From an uncultured Atopobium sp. (lineage in GTDB: Bacteria; Actinomycetota; Coriobacteriia; Coriobacteriales; Atopobiaceae), in assembly GCA_947090525.1 (NCBI GenBank), contig CAMUON010000001.1, positions 62,001-126,000 of the forward strand: a stretch of DNA of 64,000 nt, read 5' to 3'. The notes under the pieces were generated by a model that saw only the letters and a list, made by a program, of their open reading frames with translations, was not told the origin of the DNA and did not search any database. The position numbers were made by a program, and so were the translations under genes. Positions within the stretch are counted from its first letter, which is position 1; every line of letters starts with the position of its first letter. Positions 34,835 through 43,656 of this stretch are shown piece after piece.

Positions 34835-34972
34835 TTCGCGCTCATTACTAACAGCACAACCTACAGATAAACTCCGCCCGCACGCGCTCGAGGTCGCCAT
34901 GTTATGCGTCTCTTCGCCTCTGCGGGCAGTTTTGTGTAAGCCCGGGCGTGCTCTTACAAAACGCATCGCTCC

Positions 34973-35165
34973 AAATTAGAAAATTACCCCACTTTGTCAC
35001 GTGTTTGAGGGCGCTCGCGGCCTTCGCGCATCGCAGGGCGCACATCCGCATTTTTCATTTCCTCAGGTAGGCGCATCGCACCTTTTTGGCACGTCTCTCA
35101 AAAACGACCCAAACTGCAATTTTCGACTCCAAAACACGTGACAAAGTGGGGTAAAGTTGCAATAT
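34973..35165 (+). mobile_element. 193-bp inverted-repeat element B, copy 1
   Basis: Left end reads AAATTAGAAAATTACCCCAC and the right arm AAACACGTGACAAAGTGGGG. The inner 25 bases of the arms (CACTTTGTCACGTGTTT and its neighbours) are perfect inverted repeats; the outermost right end has diverged. Other copies of exactly 193 bp start at 37433, 38492 and 40507. It lies between the two surface-protein genes. No reading frame is carried. Confidence 0.75.
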
Positions 35166-35302
35166 CGCTCGCTTCATTTTGTTTCACTCATAGTCCGCAG
35201 CGCGTACCGCATCGATATGCAGCTGTCGCGTCCTCGTATGTGCGTCAGATTACGGAAAAGACATTCTGTGATCGCGCGCTCTCCCTCAATTGCGTTACTC
35301 TC

Positions 35303-35332
35303 TTGCAAAAATCCGTGGGGGGGGGGTATTAT
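35303..35332 (+). promoter_or_regulatory. Promoter with a G10 tract in its spacer, before the second surface protein
   Basis: TTGCAA (35303-35308) and TATTAT (35327-35332) are 18 bases apart. Ten of these bases are a G run at 35317-35326. Loss of one G would give the optimal 17-base spacing and gain or further loss would weaken it. This is the classical plan of promoter-spacer phase variation. The start codon is 78 bases downstream. The gap 34835-35410 holds only this and repeat B copy 1. Confidence 0.75.
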
Positions 35333-35410
35333 CAATGTATTAAGTTAACTTTCAGCTTAAACGACAGAAGTAGTATCTTCTCCCTCCTGTTCTCCGGCAT
35401 TGGAGTAGCA

Positions 35411-37345
35411 ATGAAATCGCAGCTTAAACGTAGCAACTACTGGCAATTCTCAAATCATAATGCGGCGTTTGCAATTGCGTGTGCGCTTGGCGTTATGCCG
35501 TTTGTAGCGCTTCCCACCTTGGCGTATGCTATTTCAGAATCTAATGTAGAAAGTCCAGCTGTTAAGCCAAATTCCGATGGAATTTATGATTTTACCAACG
35601 ACACTGATGTAAAAAATCCCTTCCCCAATGTAATTACGCCCGCTGAAGTCAAAGAGCTGCAGGATAAAACAACATCTGTTAGACCTCTTCCCTCTATTCA
35701 AAAGATTTTTTATACACCTTACGGCAAAAACTTTTCTGTAGAGAATGGCCAAGCCTCTGGCGATACTAAAACTGTTGATGAAATTATTAATACGTATAGT
35801 GGCAGGCTTGGGAGGATTGATTTTTTCATATTTATCCCGCGGGTTGATAAAGAAAGCGTATATACCGGTGATGGTCAATTTTATCCATACAGATCGTCGC
35901 GTGAGCTAAAAAATCCGGATGGATCAGCAAACCTTGACCTCAATAAAGCTCCCGATAATAAGATTCCATATAGGCTCGAGGTAAATGGAAAGCTTATTGG
36001 ATCCAATTTGGCTGATAAGACGAATATCAAAGTTTATATGAGAAAGAACCAAACGTATATTCATGTTGTTATGGAGGGTGACAACACTCATGAAGCTATT
36101 TTTGGCTATGAAGGATTTAATCATGAAGATTCGTCTGGAGTTTTCGGATATGTCGCCTTTTTACCTGAATGTGGCGCGCAATTTCATTTTGTTGATGACT
36201 TGCAATATCGCAATGTAGCGCACATTAAAGACACGGGTGGGCTCTCTCAGCGGAGTGCTGGTGAAACTGATAGATTCTCTACTAAGCCGTTTGCTAAGTT
36301 AGATTTGTCCGATTTGGCTGGCGCGAAAAATATTAACGATGTAAGGTTTGGCAATAATCAGGTAGTCAAAAATATGTATACGCCGCTCCTTAGCTACGAT
36401 GGCGATCCAAAGAAAGATAAGCGTCCGACGATGAAGGAGCTAACCAGCACAAACATTCCTGGTTATCTCTATTACAGCAACGATATCGATACGCCCGAAG
36501 GCGGCATATTTACCAAGGATAATACTGAAAAGTTTGGCAACTACGACTACGGTATTATCCGCGACAAGGACGATAATCAGCTCACAACCAAGCACTATTA
36601 CGTAACCTATCGTCCAATTCCAACGCAGCTTGTCGTGCAATACAAAAATAATGACGGCTCGTATAAGGACGCGTCATACAGCCTGCTAAACGCTACAAAC
36701 TCCCAGGTCACAGGCGGATTCAAGGCGTCTATCGCTAATGTTGCGGTGCCTCAAAAACCTGCACTTGAAACAATGATCAAAAGCCAGAACACCGTGCTTT
36801 TGAGCGCCGGAGCTGGTTATGTATCAGATGGTCTTGCATATCTCGCGCCCGGCTCATATACGGTGACTCCGCTGGCAGAAGCCCCCGATGGGTATGAGTG
36901 GGTTGTAGAAGCCGCGCAAGCAGCTGGCACAACAGCACCTGCGCCCACGCAAGCTGCGGCTAGGGAAGCGCATATTACAGCACCTGTACATAAAGACGAT
37001 ACGAGTGCATTGCAGCAGGTTGTGACCTTTGTTTTGCGTAAAAAGATCGCGCCACCGCCTCAGCCTGGGCCGTATCCGCTGCCAGAGCCGGTACCTGTAC
37101 CTGTGCCTGAAGTGCCAGCACTCGCGGCAACTCCAGAACCTGAGCGCAAGGTTCCCGTGATCGAAGCTCCCGCACCCGCAGCACCCGCAGATGCGCCCGC
37201 GCCTATAGTGCGAAAACGTCCGCGTGCCCTTCCACAAACGAGCGATCCAATGGCAATTTCTGCAGTTGGGGAGCTTGGCATGATATTTGGAGTCGCAGCG
37301 GGATCTCTTGCAGCAGCGCTTCGTCGTAAGCGTCGCAACCGATAA
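35411..37345 (+). CDS. Surface protein with LPxTG-like (LPQTS) anchor
   Basis: 644 residues from the ATG at 35411, which has TTGGAG 6 bases upstream; the frame is open back to 35138 through the G tract and repeat but has no support there. Signal peptide cut after about Ala40 (TLAYA-ISE). The large N-terminal region (41-540) is unrecognised, acidic and rich in Asn, Asp and Tyr. A Pro-rich wall-spanning part (PYPLPEPVPVPVPEVPALAA) almost repeats that of the preceding surface protein. The anchor reads ALPQTSD at 606-612, with Ser where Gly is usual, then a hydrophobic helix and RRKRRNR. AT-rich codon use supports recent acquisition. Function is probably adhesion. Confidence 0.83.
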   Translation: MKSQLKRSNYWQFSNHNAAFAIACALGVMPFVALPTLAYAISESNVESPAVKPNSDGIYDFTNDTDVKNPFPNVITPAEVKELQDKTTSVRPLPSIQKIFYTPYGKNFSVENGQASGDTKTVDEIINTYSGRLGRIDFFIFIPRVDKESVYTGDGQFYPYRSSRELKNPDGSANLDLNKAPDNKIPYRLEVNGKLIGSNLADKTNIKVYMRKNQTYIHVVMEGDNTHEAIFGYEGFNHEDSSGVFGYVAFLPECGAQFHFVDDLQYRNVAHIKDTGGLSQRSAGETDRFSTKPFAKLDLSDLAGAKNINDVRFGNNQVVKNMYTPLLSYDGDPKKDKRPTMKELTSTNIPGYLYYSNDIDTPEGGIFTKDNTEKFGNYDYGIIRDKDDNQLTTKHYYVTYRPIPTQLVVQYKNNDGSYKDASYSLLNATNSQVTGGFKASIANVAVPQKPALETMIKSQNTVLLSAGAGYVSDGLAYLAPGSYTVTPLAEAPDGYEWVVEAAQAAGTTAPAPTQAAAREAHITAPVHKDDTSALQQVVTFVLRKKIAPPPQPGPYPLPEPVPVPVPEVPALAATPEPERKVPVIEAPAPAAPADAPAPIVRKRPRALPQTSDPMAISAVGELGMIFGVAAGSLAAALRRKRRNR

Positions 37346-37432
37346 GCTAGCTTTCGCCCGTATGTGCTGCTACCTGGCATTTTGCTGTCAGGGCCGCAGC
37401 TGCGGCCTTGTTTTTACAAAAGCTTGTGCTCC

Positions 37433-37625
37433 ATATTAGAAAAATACCCCACTTTGTCACGTGTTTGAGGGCGCTCGCGGCCTTCGTGCACCGCAGGGCG
37501 CACATATCCATTTTGCACATCCCCAGGTAGACGCATTGCACCTTTTTGCCACGTCTCTCAAAATCGCCTCAAAGTGCAATTTTCGACTCCAAAACACGTG
37601 ACAAAGTGAGGTAATTTTCTAATAT
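37433..37625 (+). mobile_element. 193-bp inverted-repeat element B, copy 2
   Basis: Ends ATATTAGAAAAATACCCCAC and its near-perfect inverse (32 of 34 bases pair). Homology with copy 4 extends 74 bases further upstream, to 37359, just after the stop of the surface-protein gene; this includes TGTGCTGCTA and TTTTACAAAAGCTT. The rest of the gap 37346-37975 is AT-rich and without a supported gene. Confidence 0.78.
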
Positions 37626-37975
37626 CGTTCACGAAACCCGTTTCTACTGCTCCTACGTGCGGCTGTTCTTTCATAAGGTTCTGCATGCAGCTGAGCTGCA
37701 GATTCAGCTTTCAAGATGCTATTAAGACATGATTGAAGCAGCTCTATAAACCCTTCAGTCTTATCTTTTGAAAAAAGTGTAGGATTTCTTTTTCACTAAA
37801 GGTAATATTGATTTGAACCCTTTGTCACTCCTCGTTTTTAATTTTTTTGACCAATAAATTATAGCTAAGGGAAGGGCACGTGGCTCTTTTTTGTCCTGTA
37901 GGAGCATATCGTTATACGGGTGCTGCTCTTCGTCGTAAGTCGTATAGTACTTCTCTATGAACCCTAGGGGTATGT

Positions 37976-38302
37976 ATGGATGCCTTGATCTTCTTTTCGT
38001 TCTCTATTTCTTTTCTAGTTATGTCAATTCAGTTGTTTAGAAATAAGTGGCTCATGTTGATTTCAGGCTACAATACTATGCTCAAAGAAGAGAGAGATAA
38101 AATAGATGTAAGGCCATATGCTATTGCCGATGCGCGGGGTATGGCAGCTACCAGTCTGCTTATGTGTGTATATGGCATCAATTCGTTAGGATTAGCTATT
38201 TCGAACGCATATATGCTAATCGCCTTTATTATTTCTTGGACACTATTTATTTGGTCGCTTGTAAGTATGTTCAAGCTGATGTTTAAGAATCAATCAAAGT
38301 AG
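37976..38302 (+). CDS. Small membrane protein, DUF3784-like
   Basis: 108 residues with three hydrophobic helices: about 3-19, 58-78 and 80-102. The segment NKWLMLISGYNTMLKEERDK after the first helix is the pattern of the DUF3784 family of small Gram-positive membrane proteins. No function is known. The ATG at 37976 has AGGGG 6 bases upstream; an ATG at 37972 is in another frame. It stands alone between two copies of repeat B, on the same strand as the surface-protein genes. Low GC, like the rest of this island. Confidence 0.7.
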   Translation: MDALIFFSFSISFLVMSIQLFRNKWLMLISGYNTMLKEERDKIDVRPYAIADARGMAATSLLMCVYGINSLGLAISNAYMLIAFIISWTLFIWSLVSMFKLMFKNQSK

Positions 38303-38491
38303 CTCCAGTAATTTCATACAATGGCGCAAAATTGCGAAACAAAAAAGAGTTAAGCGCCCCTCTGGCTCCATGTTATATTCGTATAGCTCGCGCGAGCGGA
38401 CAGAACATGTTATGGCGAGAGCCGCAGGAAGTACACTAGAAACGCGTGCTATGCTTGCTCCTAGATCTCCCGTTACAAAAGCTTGTGCTCA

Positions 38492-38684
38492 ATATTAGAA
38501 AAATACCCCACTTTGTCACGCGTTTGAGGGTACGTACGGCCTTAGTGCACCGCAGGGCGCACATATCCATTTTGCACATCCCCAGGTAGACGCATTGCGC
38601 CTTTTTGCCACGTCTCTCAAAATCGCCTCAAAGTGCAATTTTCGACTCCAAAACACGTGACAAAGTGAGGTAATTTTCTAATAT
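38492..38684 (+). mobile_element. 193-bp inverted-repeat element B, copy 3
   Basis: Very close to copy 2 (the inner part CATATCCATTTTGCACATCC is the same in both). Ends ATATTAGAAAAATACCCCAC and its inverse. The upstream TTACAAAAGCTTGTGCTC also matches copy 2. The remainder of the gap 38303-38929 has no supported gene; a promoter for the next gene is not evident. Confidence 0.78.
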
Positions 38685-38929
38685 CACTCGTTCCATTTTG
38701 TAGCCCCCGAGAGCATACGCACTCCGAAAGTGTCTCCATCGGATATATCCCCAGCTCAATCGTCCAAAATAAGTCTCAAAACATTTTTAAGCACCTTATG
38801 CTTGTGCTTAGCTTGCAGCTATATCCCTTTTCTCGATAAGCAGCTCATGTTGTAACCGCTTACTGACTAAATTTTCCGTCAAACTGTTTCCTTATATCAA
38901 TTTACGCCATATTGTGATATTAATATTGC

Positions 38930-40420
38930 ATGGAACTCGTATTAGGCTACATAGAATCCCTGGCATTCTGGCGAGCACAGCGCATCGCCAATAATCCCAT
39001 AGCTATGTCTCGAAACCCTATTCTCAGAGATGTATATCCTTCGCTGGGATATCACGAGCGCACCATTAGCACTGAAAGTAGCTCGCACCGATCGGTGCCT
39101 CCTATAGCGTTTGATGAATACAGGCGTATTCCGCTTGCAGAAATTAAAAACTATATAACTTATAAGCTTGATCCACTGACGTTATGCGAGGATTCTCTCA
39201 GCCTGGTAAGAAATATGAGTAGCTATGCCGTCTCGTCTATGCTTGCGTACAACATGTATAAGCGCATTTCGTGTGAACATGCTAGGCATTCTGTAGGTTC
39301 TGTCACCGATTGTGATATCCACGACGCTAATATTGACGGTTTTGCCCATGCCTCCCACACTAGTCGCATCATTCATGGTCCGCGAAACTCCAATGTCTAT
39401 GCCGTAGGCGCTAACCGCGTACCGCGTCTCGCACGCATGTCCTTTGAGCGCTTGCATGCAGTTAGATTCGTCCCCGATATATCTAACATTTCTGTCCTCC
39501 ACTTTATTGCGCCCCGCTCGCAGCGTGGTCTTTGCCAAACGAACAAGCAGATGACATATATAAACTCTACACTTCCGCATGGGTCTCTACATAAACTGTT
39601 TATCAGAGCAGCTGAGCGAGATAGCTTTGGTCTTCCTGAGTCGCTTAATCTCTATATTGTCTCTCCTGAGCTTGCGGTACTTCTTGCAGCTCAGAATCTC
39701 AGAACGTTGTGCCTGGAAAACGTCTGTTCTACGCCCAGGTGTCCTGCGCGCACCCGTGGCAAGCTTCTCTTTACGCATAACGTGATCTCCCTGGTAAACG
39801 AGCTATGTGGCAGCTATGGTTATGATCCGCTGACTGCATCTGGAGCTACGTATGGTCTGGACCCTCTTACTTCCGTGCAAAAAATCAGGCACTATGCCGA
39901 AAAAATGAAGCGCATACATGGGTGTGGCAATCTGCTTGTCGCGCTGGATTACTGTTATGATAACCTGGCATCGGTATTTGAAGGTGTGGTTGCTAGTGCA
40001 CTTATGTTACCTACAAGTATGGGTGGGATTGCCTTCCCTGAACTGGAGATAAATAAAACTCGCACGCTTAGCGCCGACAGACTTCTTACGCCGCATCATA
40101 AGAGTATTACTCCTGATTTGAGCTCAAGGAAGCATAAACTGGTAATTGAGTGCAACGGTCTTGAGTTTCATAGATCAGATGAGTCCATTAAGGAAGATCA
40201 TCGCAGGTTAAGAGATTACGTTTCGCATGGCGAACGTCACATTCCGCTTACTGTCAGTGACGTCAAAAATCCCTTGGCACTCTCTCACGTTCTTGAGGAA
40301 ATTGTTGCTGCATGCCACGATACGCTTGGTGCATCTAAAACCTGTTATTTGCGCAAGATTATTCATAATGCTAAGTATCAAATGGCCAGACAAATCATGC
40401 TTGATCTGCAGATGTCGTAG
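38930..40420 (+). CDS. Coriobacterial protein with PD-(D/E)XK endonuclease-like C-terminus
   Basis: 496 residues. The start MELVLGYIESLAFWRAQRIA resembles a protein family widespread in Coriobacteriia that has a long variable middle and a C-terminal nuclease-like fold. Here the C-terminus reads ITPDLSSRKHKLVIECNGLE FH in outline: an Asp in PDL and a Glu in IEC, as in DUF559/Vsr-type nucleases, but the usual third residue is not clear. Residues 215-250 (SLNLYIVSPELAVLLAAQNL) match the middle of that family. No ribosome binding site is seen before the ATG, so the start is uncertain or the message leaderless. Activity is unproven; it may be inactive. It lies between repeat B copies 3 and 4. Confidence 0.6.
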   Translation: MELVLGYIESLAFWRAQRIANNPIAMSRNPILRDVYPSLGYHERTISTESSSHRSVPPIAFDEYRRIPLAEIKNYITYKLDPLTLCEDSLSLVRNMSSYAVSSMLAYNMYKRISCEHARHSVGSVTDCDIHDANIDGFAHASHTSRIIHGPRNSNVYAVGANRVPRLARMSFERLHAVRFVPDISNISVLHFIAPRSQRGLCQTNKQMTYINSTLPHGSLHKLFIRAAERDSFGLPESLNLYIVSPELAVLLAAQNLRTLCLENVCSTPRCPARTRGKLLFTHNVISLVNELCGSYGYDPLTASGATYGLDPLTSVQKIRHYAEKMKRIHGCGNLLVALDYCYDNLASVFEGVVASALMLPTSMGGIAFPELEINKTRTLSADRLLTPHHKSITPDLSSRKHKLVIECNGLEFHRSDESIKEDHRRLRDYVSHGERHIPLTVSDVKNPLALSHVLEEIVAACHDTLGASKTCYLRKIIHNAKYQMARQIMLDLQMS

Positions 40421-40506
40421 AACTTCCTCGGCCGCATGTGCTGCTATTTGGCTTTTTGTTGCCGGGGGTGCACTTGCGGCCCTGATTTTACAAAAGCTTC
40501 TGCTTC

Positions 40507-40699
40507 ATATTAGAAAAATACCCCACTTTGTCACGTGTTTGAGGGTGCGCACGGCCTTCGCGCACCGCGGGGCGCACATACGCATTTTTCATTTCCCTAG
40601 GTAGGCGCATCGCACCTTTTTGGCACGTCTCTCAAAAACGACCCAAACTGCAATTTTTGGCTCCAAAACCCGTGACAAAGTGGGGTATTTTTCTAATAT
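40507..40699 (+). mobile_element. 193-bp inverted-repeat element B, copy 4
   Basis: Ends ATATTAGAAAAATACCCCAC and its inverse, 33 of 34 bases pairing. Where its arm differs from copies 2 and 3 (GGGGTA against GAGGTA) pairing is restored. Homology to copy 2 begins at 40433, again 74 bases upstream and just after a stop codon. Confidence 0.78.
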
Positions 40700-41251
40700 T
40701 GCTCGCTTCGTTTTGTTTGAGATCAAAAATTGGGATCCCACGGCAGCTTACAAGCCACACATCTCGTGTTGCACAAACTGCAGCTCACGTATCTCGTACG
40801 AATTGAGCATCACTCTTCGTACGCACATCGCGCGCTAAACCTGCACCCGCAGGGCGGCGCGCCAGCGTTTGCGCGTCACGCCAGCATGAGCTACCCGCGA
40901 TGACCCTCAAGCTGCCGCGGGATCCGAGAATGTCCTCCCCACAGACGTTTACGCCCCAAGCTCCACGTCTTTTTTGGTGTTTTCGCGAGCACCCCGCGCG
41001 CCGCGTCAGCGCGACGCATCTTGCTGCCTCCGCCCGCCGTGCCAGCCCGAAATGTGGAATTATCCTGATATTTTCACAAAACCATGCGAGAGCTCACGCT
41101 CTTCTCAGCAAAAAGAATCAAGAAAAGGTATCATTTACCGTTGCGTCTTCATAGGGCATAGTTATGCCGCGCGAGGTCACTAAGAATATAAGAGTAATTT
41201 TTCTTATGTACCTGCGTTCTCGCTAATTAGGTCCCTCGAAGCGCTCACTGG

Positions 41252-41272
41252 CTTTCGGCACGGTGCCGAAAG
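41252..41272. promoter_or_regulatory. Perfect hairpin before rplE
   Basis: CTTTCGGCAC and GTGCCGAAAG form a 10-base stem with a single-base loop, 47 bases before rplE. With no T run it is not a terminator; it may be a leader structure. A weak promoter TTTACC (41134) - 17 - CATAGT (41157) is possible. The rest of the gap 40700-41318 is GC-rich at first and holds no supported gene. Confidence 0.35.
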
Positions 41273-41318
41273 GTGCGAGGCGATCCCCGCACGTAAACCC
41301 CATAGTAAGGAGTGTCCT

Positions 41319-41879
41319 ATGGCAAAGAAATCCGATACAATGCCTCGTCTGAAGGCAAAGTATGTAAACGAAGTGCGCGCAGCACTTCAAAAGGAATTTG
41401 GCTACAAGAATGTTAACCAAATCCCAAAGATCGAGAAGATCGTTGTAAACATGGGTGTTGGTGAAGCTGCAGGCGACCACAAAGCTATCGAAGGTGCTGT
41501 TTCCGACCTTCGCGACATCACTGGTCAGCAGCCTATGATCACCCACGCTCGTAAATCCATCGCAACCTTCCACCTTCGTGCAGGTATGGCGATTGGTGCT
41601 AAGGTCACCCTTCGCGGCGACCGTATGTACGAGTTCTTCGATCGTCTGATTTCTATTGCTATCCCACGTATCCGCGACTTCCGTGGTATTTCTGCCAAGA
41701 GCTTCGACGGTCATGGAAACTTCTCCATGGGTGTTACCGAGCAGCTCATCTTTGCAGAAATCGACTTCGACAAGATCGATCACACACGTGGTATGGACAT
41801 TACTGTTGTAACAACTGCCAATACCGACGATGAAGGTAGAGCTTTGCTTACTGCCTTCAACTTCCCCTTCAAGAAGTAG
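41319..41879 (+). CDS. rplE: 50S ribosomal protein L5
   Basis: L5, 186 residues, binds 5S rRNA in the central protuberance. It has LKAKYVNEVRAALQKEFGYK and VVNMGVGEAAGDHKAIEGAV, and ends with the conserved DITVVTTANTDDEGRALL. AAGGAG lies before the ATG. First gene of the spc half of the cluster; its normal neighbour rplX lies 12.6 kb upstream, and the sequence before it is repeat-rich island DNA. Length is normal. Confidence 0.98.
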   Translation: MAKKSDTMPRLKAKYVNEVRAALQKEFGYKNVNQIPKIEKIVVNMGVGEAAGDHKAIEGAVSDLRDITGQQPMITHARKSIATFHLRAGMAIGAKVTLRGDRMYEFFDRLISIAIPRIRDFRGISAKSFDGHGNFSMGVTEQLIFAEIDFDKIDHTRGMDITVVTTANTDDEGRALLTAFNFPFKK

Positions 41880-41974
41880 TTGGCGCGCGCATATGCGCAG
41901 CTTGACAGTTGTGTTTGCCCGTATAAGACGGGCTGGAGAAGGTTCTGGGATCATCCCAGGCAAAAGGAGGATTT

Positions 41975-42160
41975 GTGGCTAAGACATCGATGATCGTCAA
42001 GGCAAACCGTGAGCCGAAGTTCTCAACGCGTACACAAAACCGCTGCCAGCGTTGTGGTCGTCCCCACAGCGTCTATCGCAAATTTGGTTTGTGCCGTGTT
42101 TGCTTCCGCGAAATGGCTTGTACAGGCGAGCTTCCTGGCGTGCGCAAAGCAAGCTGGTAA
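41975..42160 (+). CDS. rpsZ: 30S ribosomal protein S14, zinc-binding type
   Basis: S14 of the short, zinc-binding type, 61 residues. Two CxxC pairs (CQRCG and CRVCF) hold the zinc. GTG start with AAAGGAGGA 7 bases upstream. It binds the head of 16S rRNA. The gap to rplE is 95 bases. The long, zinc-free S14 paralogue used under zinc starvation is not in the window. Confidence 0.97.
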   Translation: MAKTSMIVKANREPKFSTRTQNRCQRCGRPHSVYRKFGLCRVCFREMACTGELPGVRKASW

Positions 42161-42243
42161 AGCTCTGGTGTGTAGGCATCTTTGCTATGGGCAAAGTGTG
42201 AACCACACGCACAGTTTCATCACGAACGAAGGAGAAGGAATCA

Positions 42244-42642
42244 ATGAAGGTTACCGATCCAGTAGCGGACATGCTCACGCGCATTCGCAACGCTAATTCC
42301 GCTGGTAAACCTGAGGTCTCTATGCCCTCAAGCAAGGTACTTGCTGAGATTGCTCGCGTTATTTGCGAGGAGGGATATATTGAGTCCTTTGAGGTAGAAG
42401 ATACCAAACCTCAAAAAACCCTACATATTACGCTTAAATATATCGACAAGCGCACCCGCGTAATCCGCGGTATTCGCCGTATCTCTAAATGCGGTCTGCG
42501 TATTTACTCTACAAAAGACAAGCTCCCCCGCGTCTTGGGTGGTCTTGGCACCGCAGTAATTTCTACGTCAAAAGGCATGATGTGCGACCGTGACGCCCGC
42601 AAACTCGGCGTCGGCGGCGAGGTTATTGCCTACATTTGGTAA
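42244..42642 (+). CDS. rpsH: 30S ribosomal protein S8
   Basis: S8, 132 residues, a primary binder of the central domain of 16S rRNA. It begins MKVTDPVADMLTRIRNANSA and has the conserved C-terminal ISTSKGMMCDRDARKLGVGGE. GAAGGAG lies before the ATG. In E. coli S8 represses the spc operon at the start of rplE; no similar structure was verified here. Standard position between rpsZ and rplF. Confidence 0.98.
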   Translation: MKVTDPVADMLTRIRNANSAGKPEVSMPSSKVLAEIARVICEEGYIESFEVEDTKPQKTLHITLKYIDKRTRVIRGIRRISKCGLRIYSTKDKLPRVLGGLGTAVISTSKGMMCDRDARKLGVGGEVIAYIW

Positions 42643-42670
42643 TCGTTACAGATCTAGATAGGAGCAGACA

Positions 42671-43207
42671 ATGTCTCGTATTGGTAAAAAGCCTGTCTTG
42701 GTCCCCAGTGGAGTAACGGTGACCATCGACAACAATCACGTTTGCGTAAAAGGTGCAAAAGGCCAGCTTGAGCGCACATTTTCCGAGCTTGTAGTTATCA
42801 AAGAAGAGGGAAGTGAGCTCCTTGTTGAGCTTGCTGAGCCAACGGTCGAAGCAAACGCACAACAAGGTCTTACCCGCACGCTTCTTCACAACATGGTTCT
42901 TGGTGTTTCCGAGGGCTTCGAAAAGCGTCTTGAGCTTGCAGGTGTTGGTTACCGTGCATCTCTCAAGGGCAAGGATCTCGACCTTTCTTTGGGCTACTCG
43001 CATCCTGTTATCTACGCGTGCCCCGATGGCATGTCCTTCGAGGTACCCGACAACACTCACATTGTGGTAAAGGGTATTTCCAAGGAGCAAGTCGGCCAAG
43101 TAGCTGCCGAAATTCGCTCCAAGCGTCCGCCTGAGCCATACAAGGGCAAAGGTATTCACTACGAAGGCGAGCACATTCGTAGAAAACTTGGTAAGGCTGC
43201 TAAGTAG
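42671..43207 (+). CDS. rplF: 50S ribosomal protein L6
   Basis: L6, 178 residues, two similar domains near the factor-binding site. It begins MSRIGKKPVLVPSGVTVTID and ends with the conserved EPYKGKGIHYEGEHIRRKLG. GGAGCAG lies before the ATG. The gap to rpsH is 28 bases and to rplR 69. Nothing unusual. Confidence 0.98.
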   Translation: MSRIGKKPVLVPSGVTVTIDNNHVCVKGAKGQLERTFSELVVIKEEGSELLVELAEPTVEANAQQGLTRTLLHNMVLGVSEGFEKRLELAGVGYRASLKGKDLDLSLGYSHPVIYACPDGMSFEVPDNTHIVVKGISKEQVGQVAAEIRSKRPPEPYKGKGIHYEGEHIRRKLGKAAK

Positions 43208-43276
43208 TCTCAGTAGTTTTACTTCGCATAGAAAGTCTGCTACCCCGTTAGGTAGCGGCATGTTGAAGGAGAAAGT

Positions 43277-43645
43277 ATGAACAAGAACCAGGCAAAGCTT
43301 GCCGGCCTTCTTCGCCGCAAGCGCCGCGTTCGCTCTAAGGTATACGGTACGCAATCGCGTCCCCGTTTGAGCATTCACCGCACGAACGCAAATATCTATG
43401 CTCAGGTTATCGACGACTGCGACGCGAAAGTCATTTGCGTAGCATCCACCCTTACCCCTGAGGTCAAGGAAAAGATCAAGCTCGGCTCCAACAAAGAAGC
43501 AGCCGAGGCTGTAGGTACCCTCGTTGCTGAGCGCGCACTCAAAGCCGGTGTGAAAGAAGTAACCTTTGATCGTGGTGGCCACATCTACCATGGTCGTATT
43601 AAAGCTCTAGCAGATGCTGCCCGCGAAGCGGGACTGAAGTTCTAG
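43277..43645 (+). CDS. rplR: 50S ribosomal protein L18
   Basis: L18, 122 residues, binds 5S rRNA with L5. It has the basic N-terminus RRKRRVRSKVYGTQSRPRLS and the conserved FDRGGHIYHGRIKALADAAR end. AAGGAG lies 7 bases before the ATG. Standard place between rplF and rpsE, with 11 bases to rpsE. Confidence 0.98.
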   Translation: MNKNQAKLAGLLRRKRRVRSKVYGTQSRPRLSIHRTNANIYAQVIDDCDAKVICVASTLTPEVKEKIKLGSNKEAAEAVGTLVAERALKAGVKEVTFDRGGHIYHGRIKALADAAREAGLKF

Positions 43646-43656
43646 GAGGAATTTGA

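Noticed and set aside
35138..35410. N-terminal extension of the second surface protein through the G tract
   Set aside because: It would begin inside repeat B, has no ribosome binding site, and would place the signal peptide in the middle of the protein. Frame-based phase variation was considered, but the promoter-spacer reading fits better.
39182..39580. 132-codon open frame opposite the endonuclease-like gene
   Set aside because: Antisense shadow of a longer frame with family-like features.
40900..41154. 84-codon open frame before rplE
   Set aside because: Basic, low-complexity translation, no ribosome binding site and overlap with a repeated GC-rich piece.
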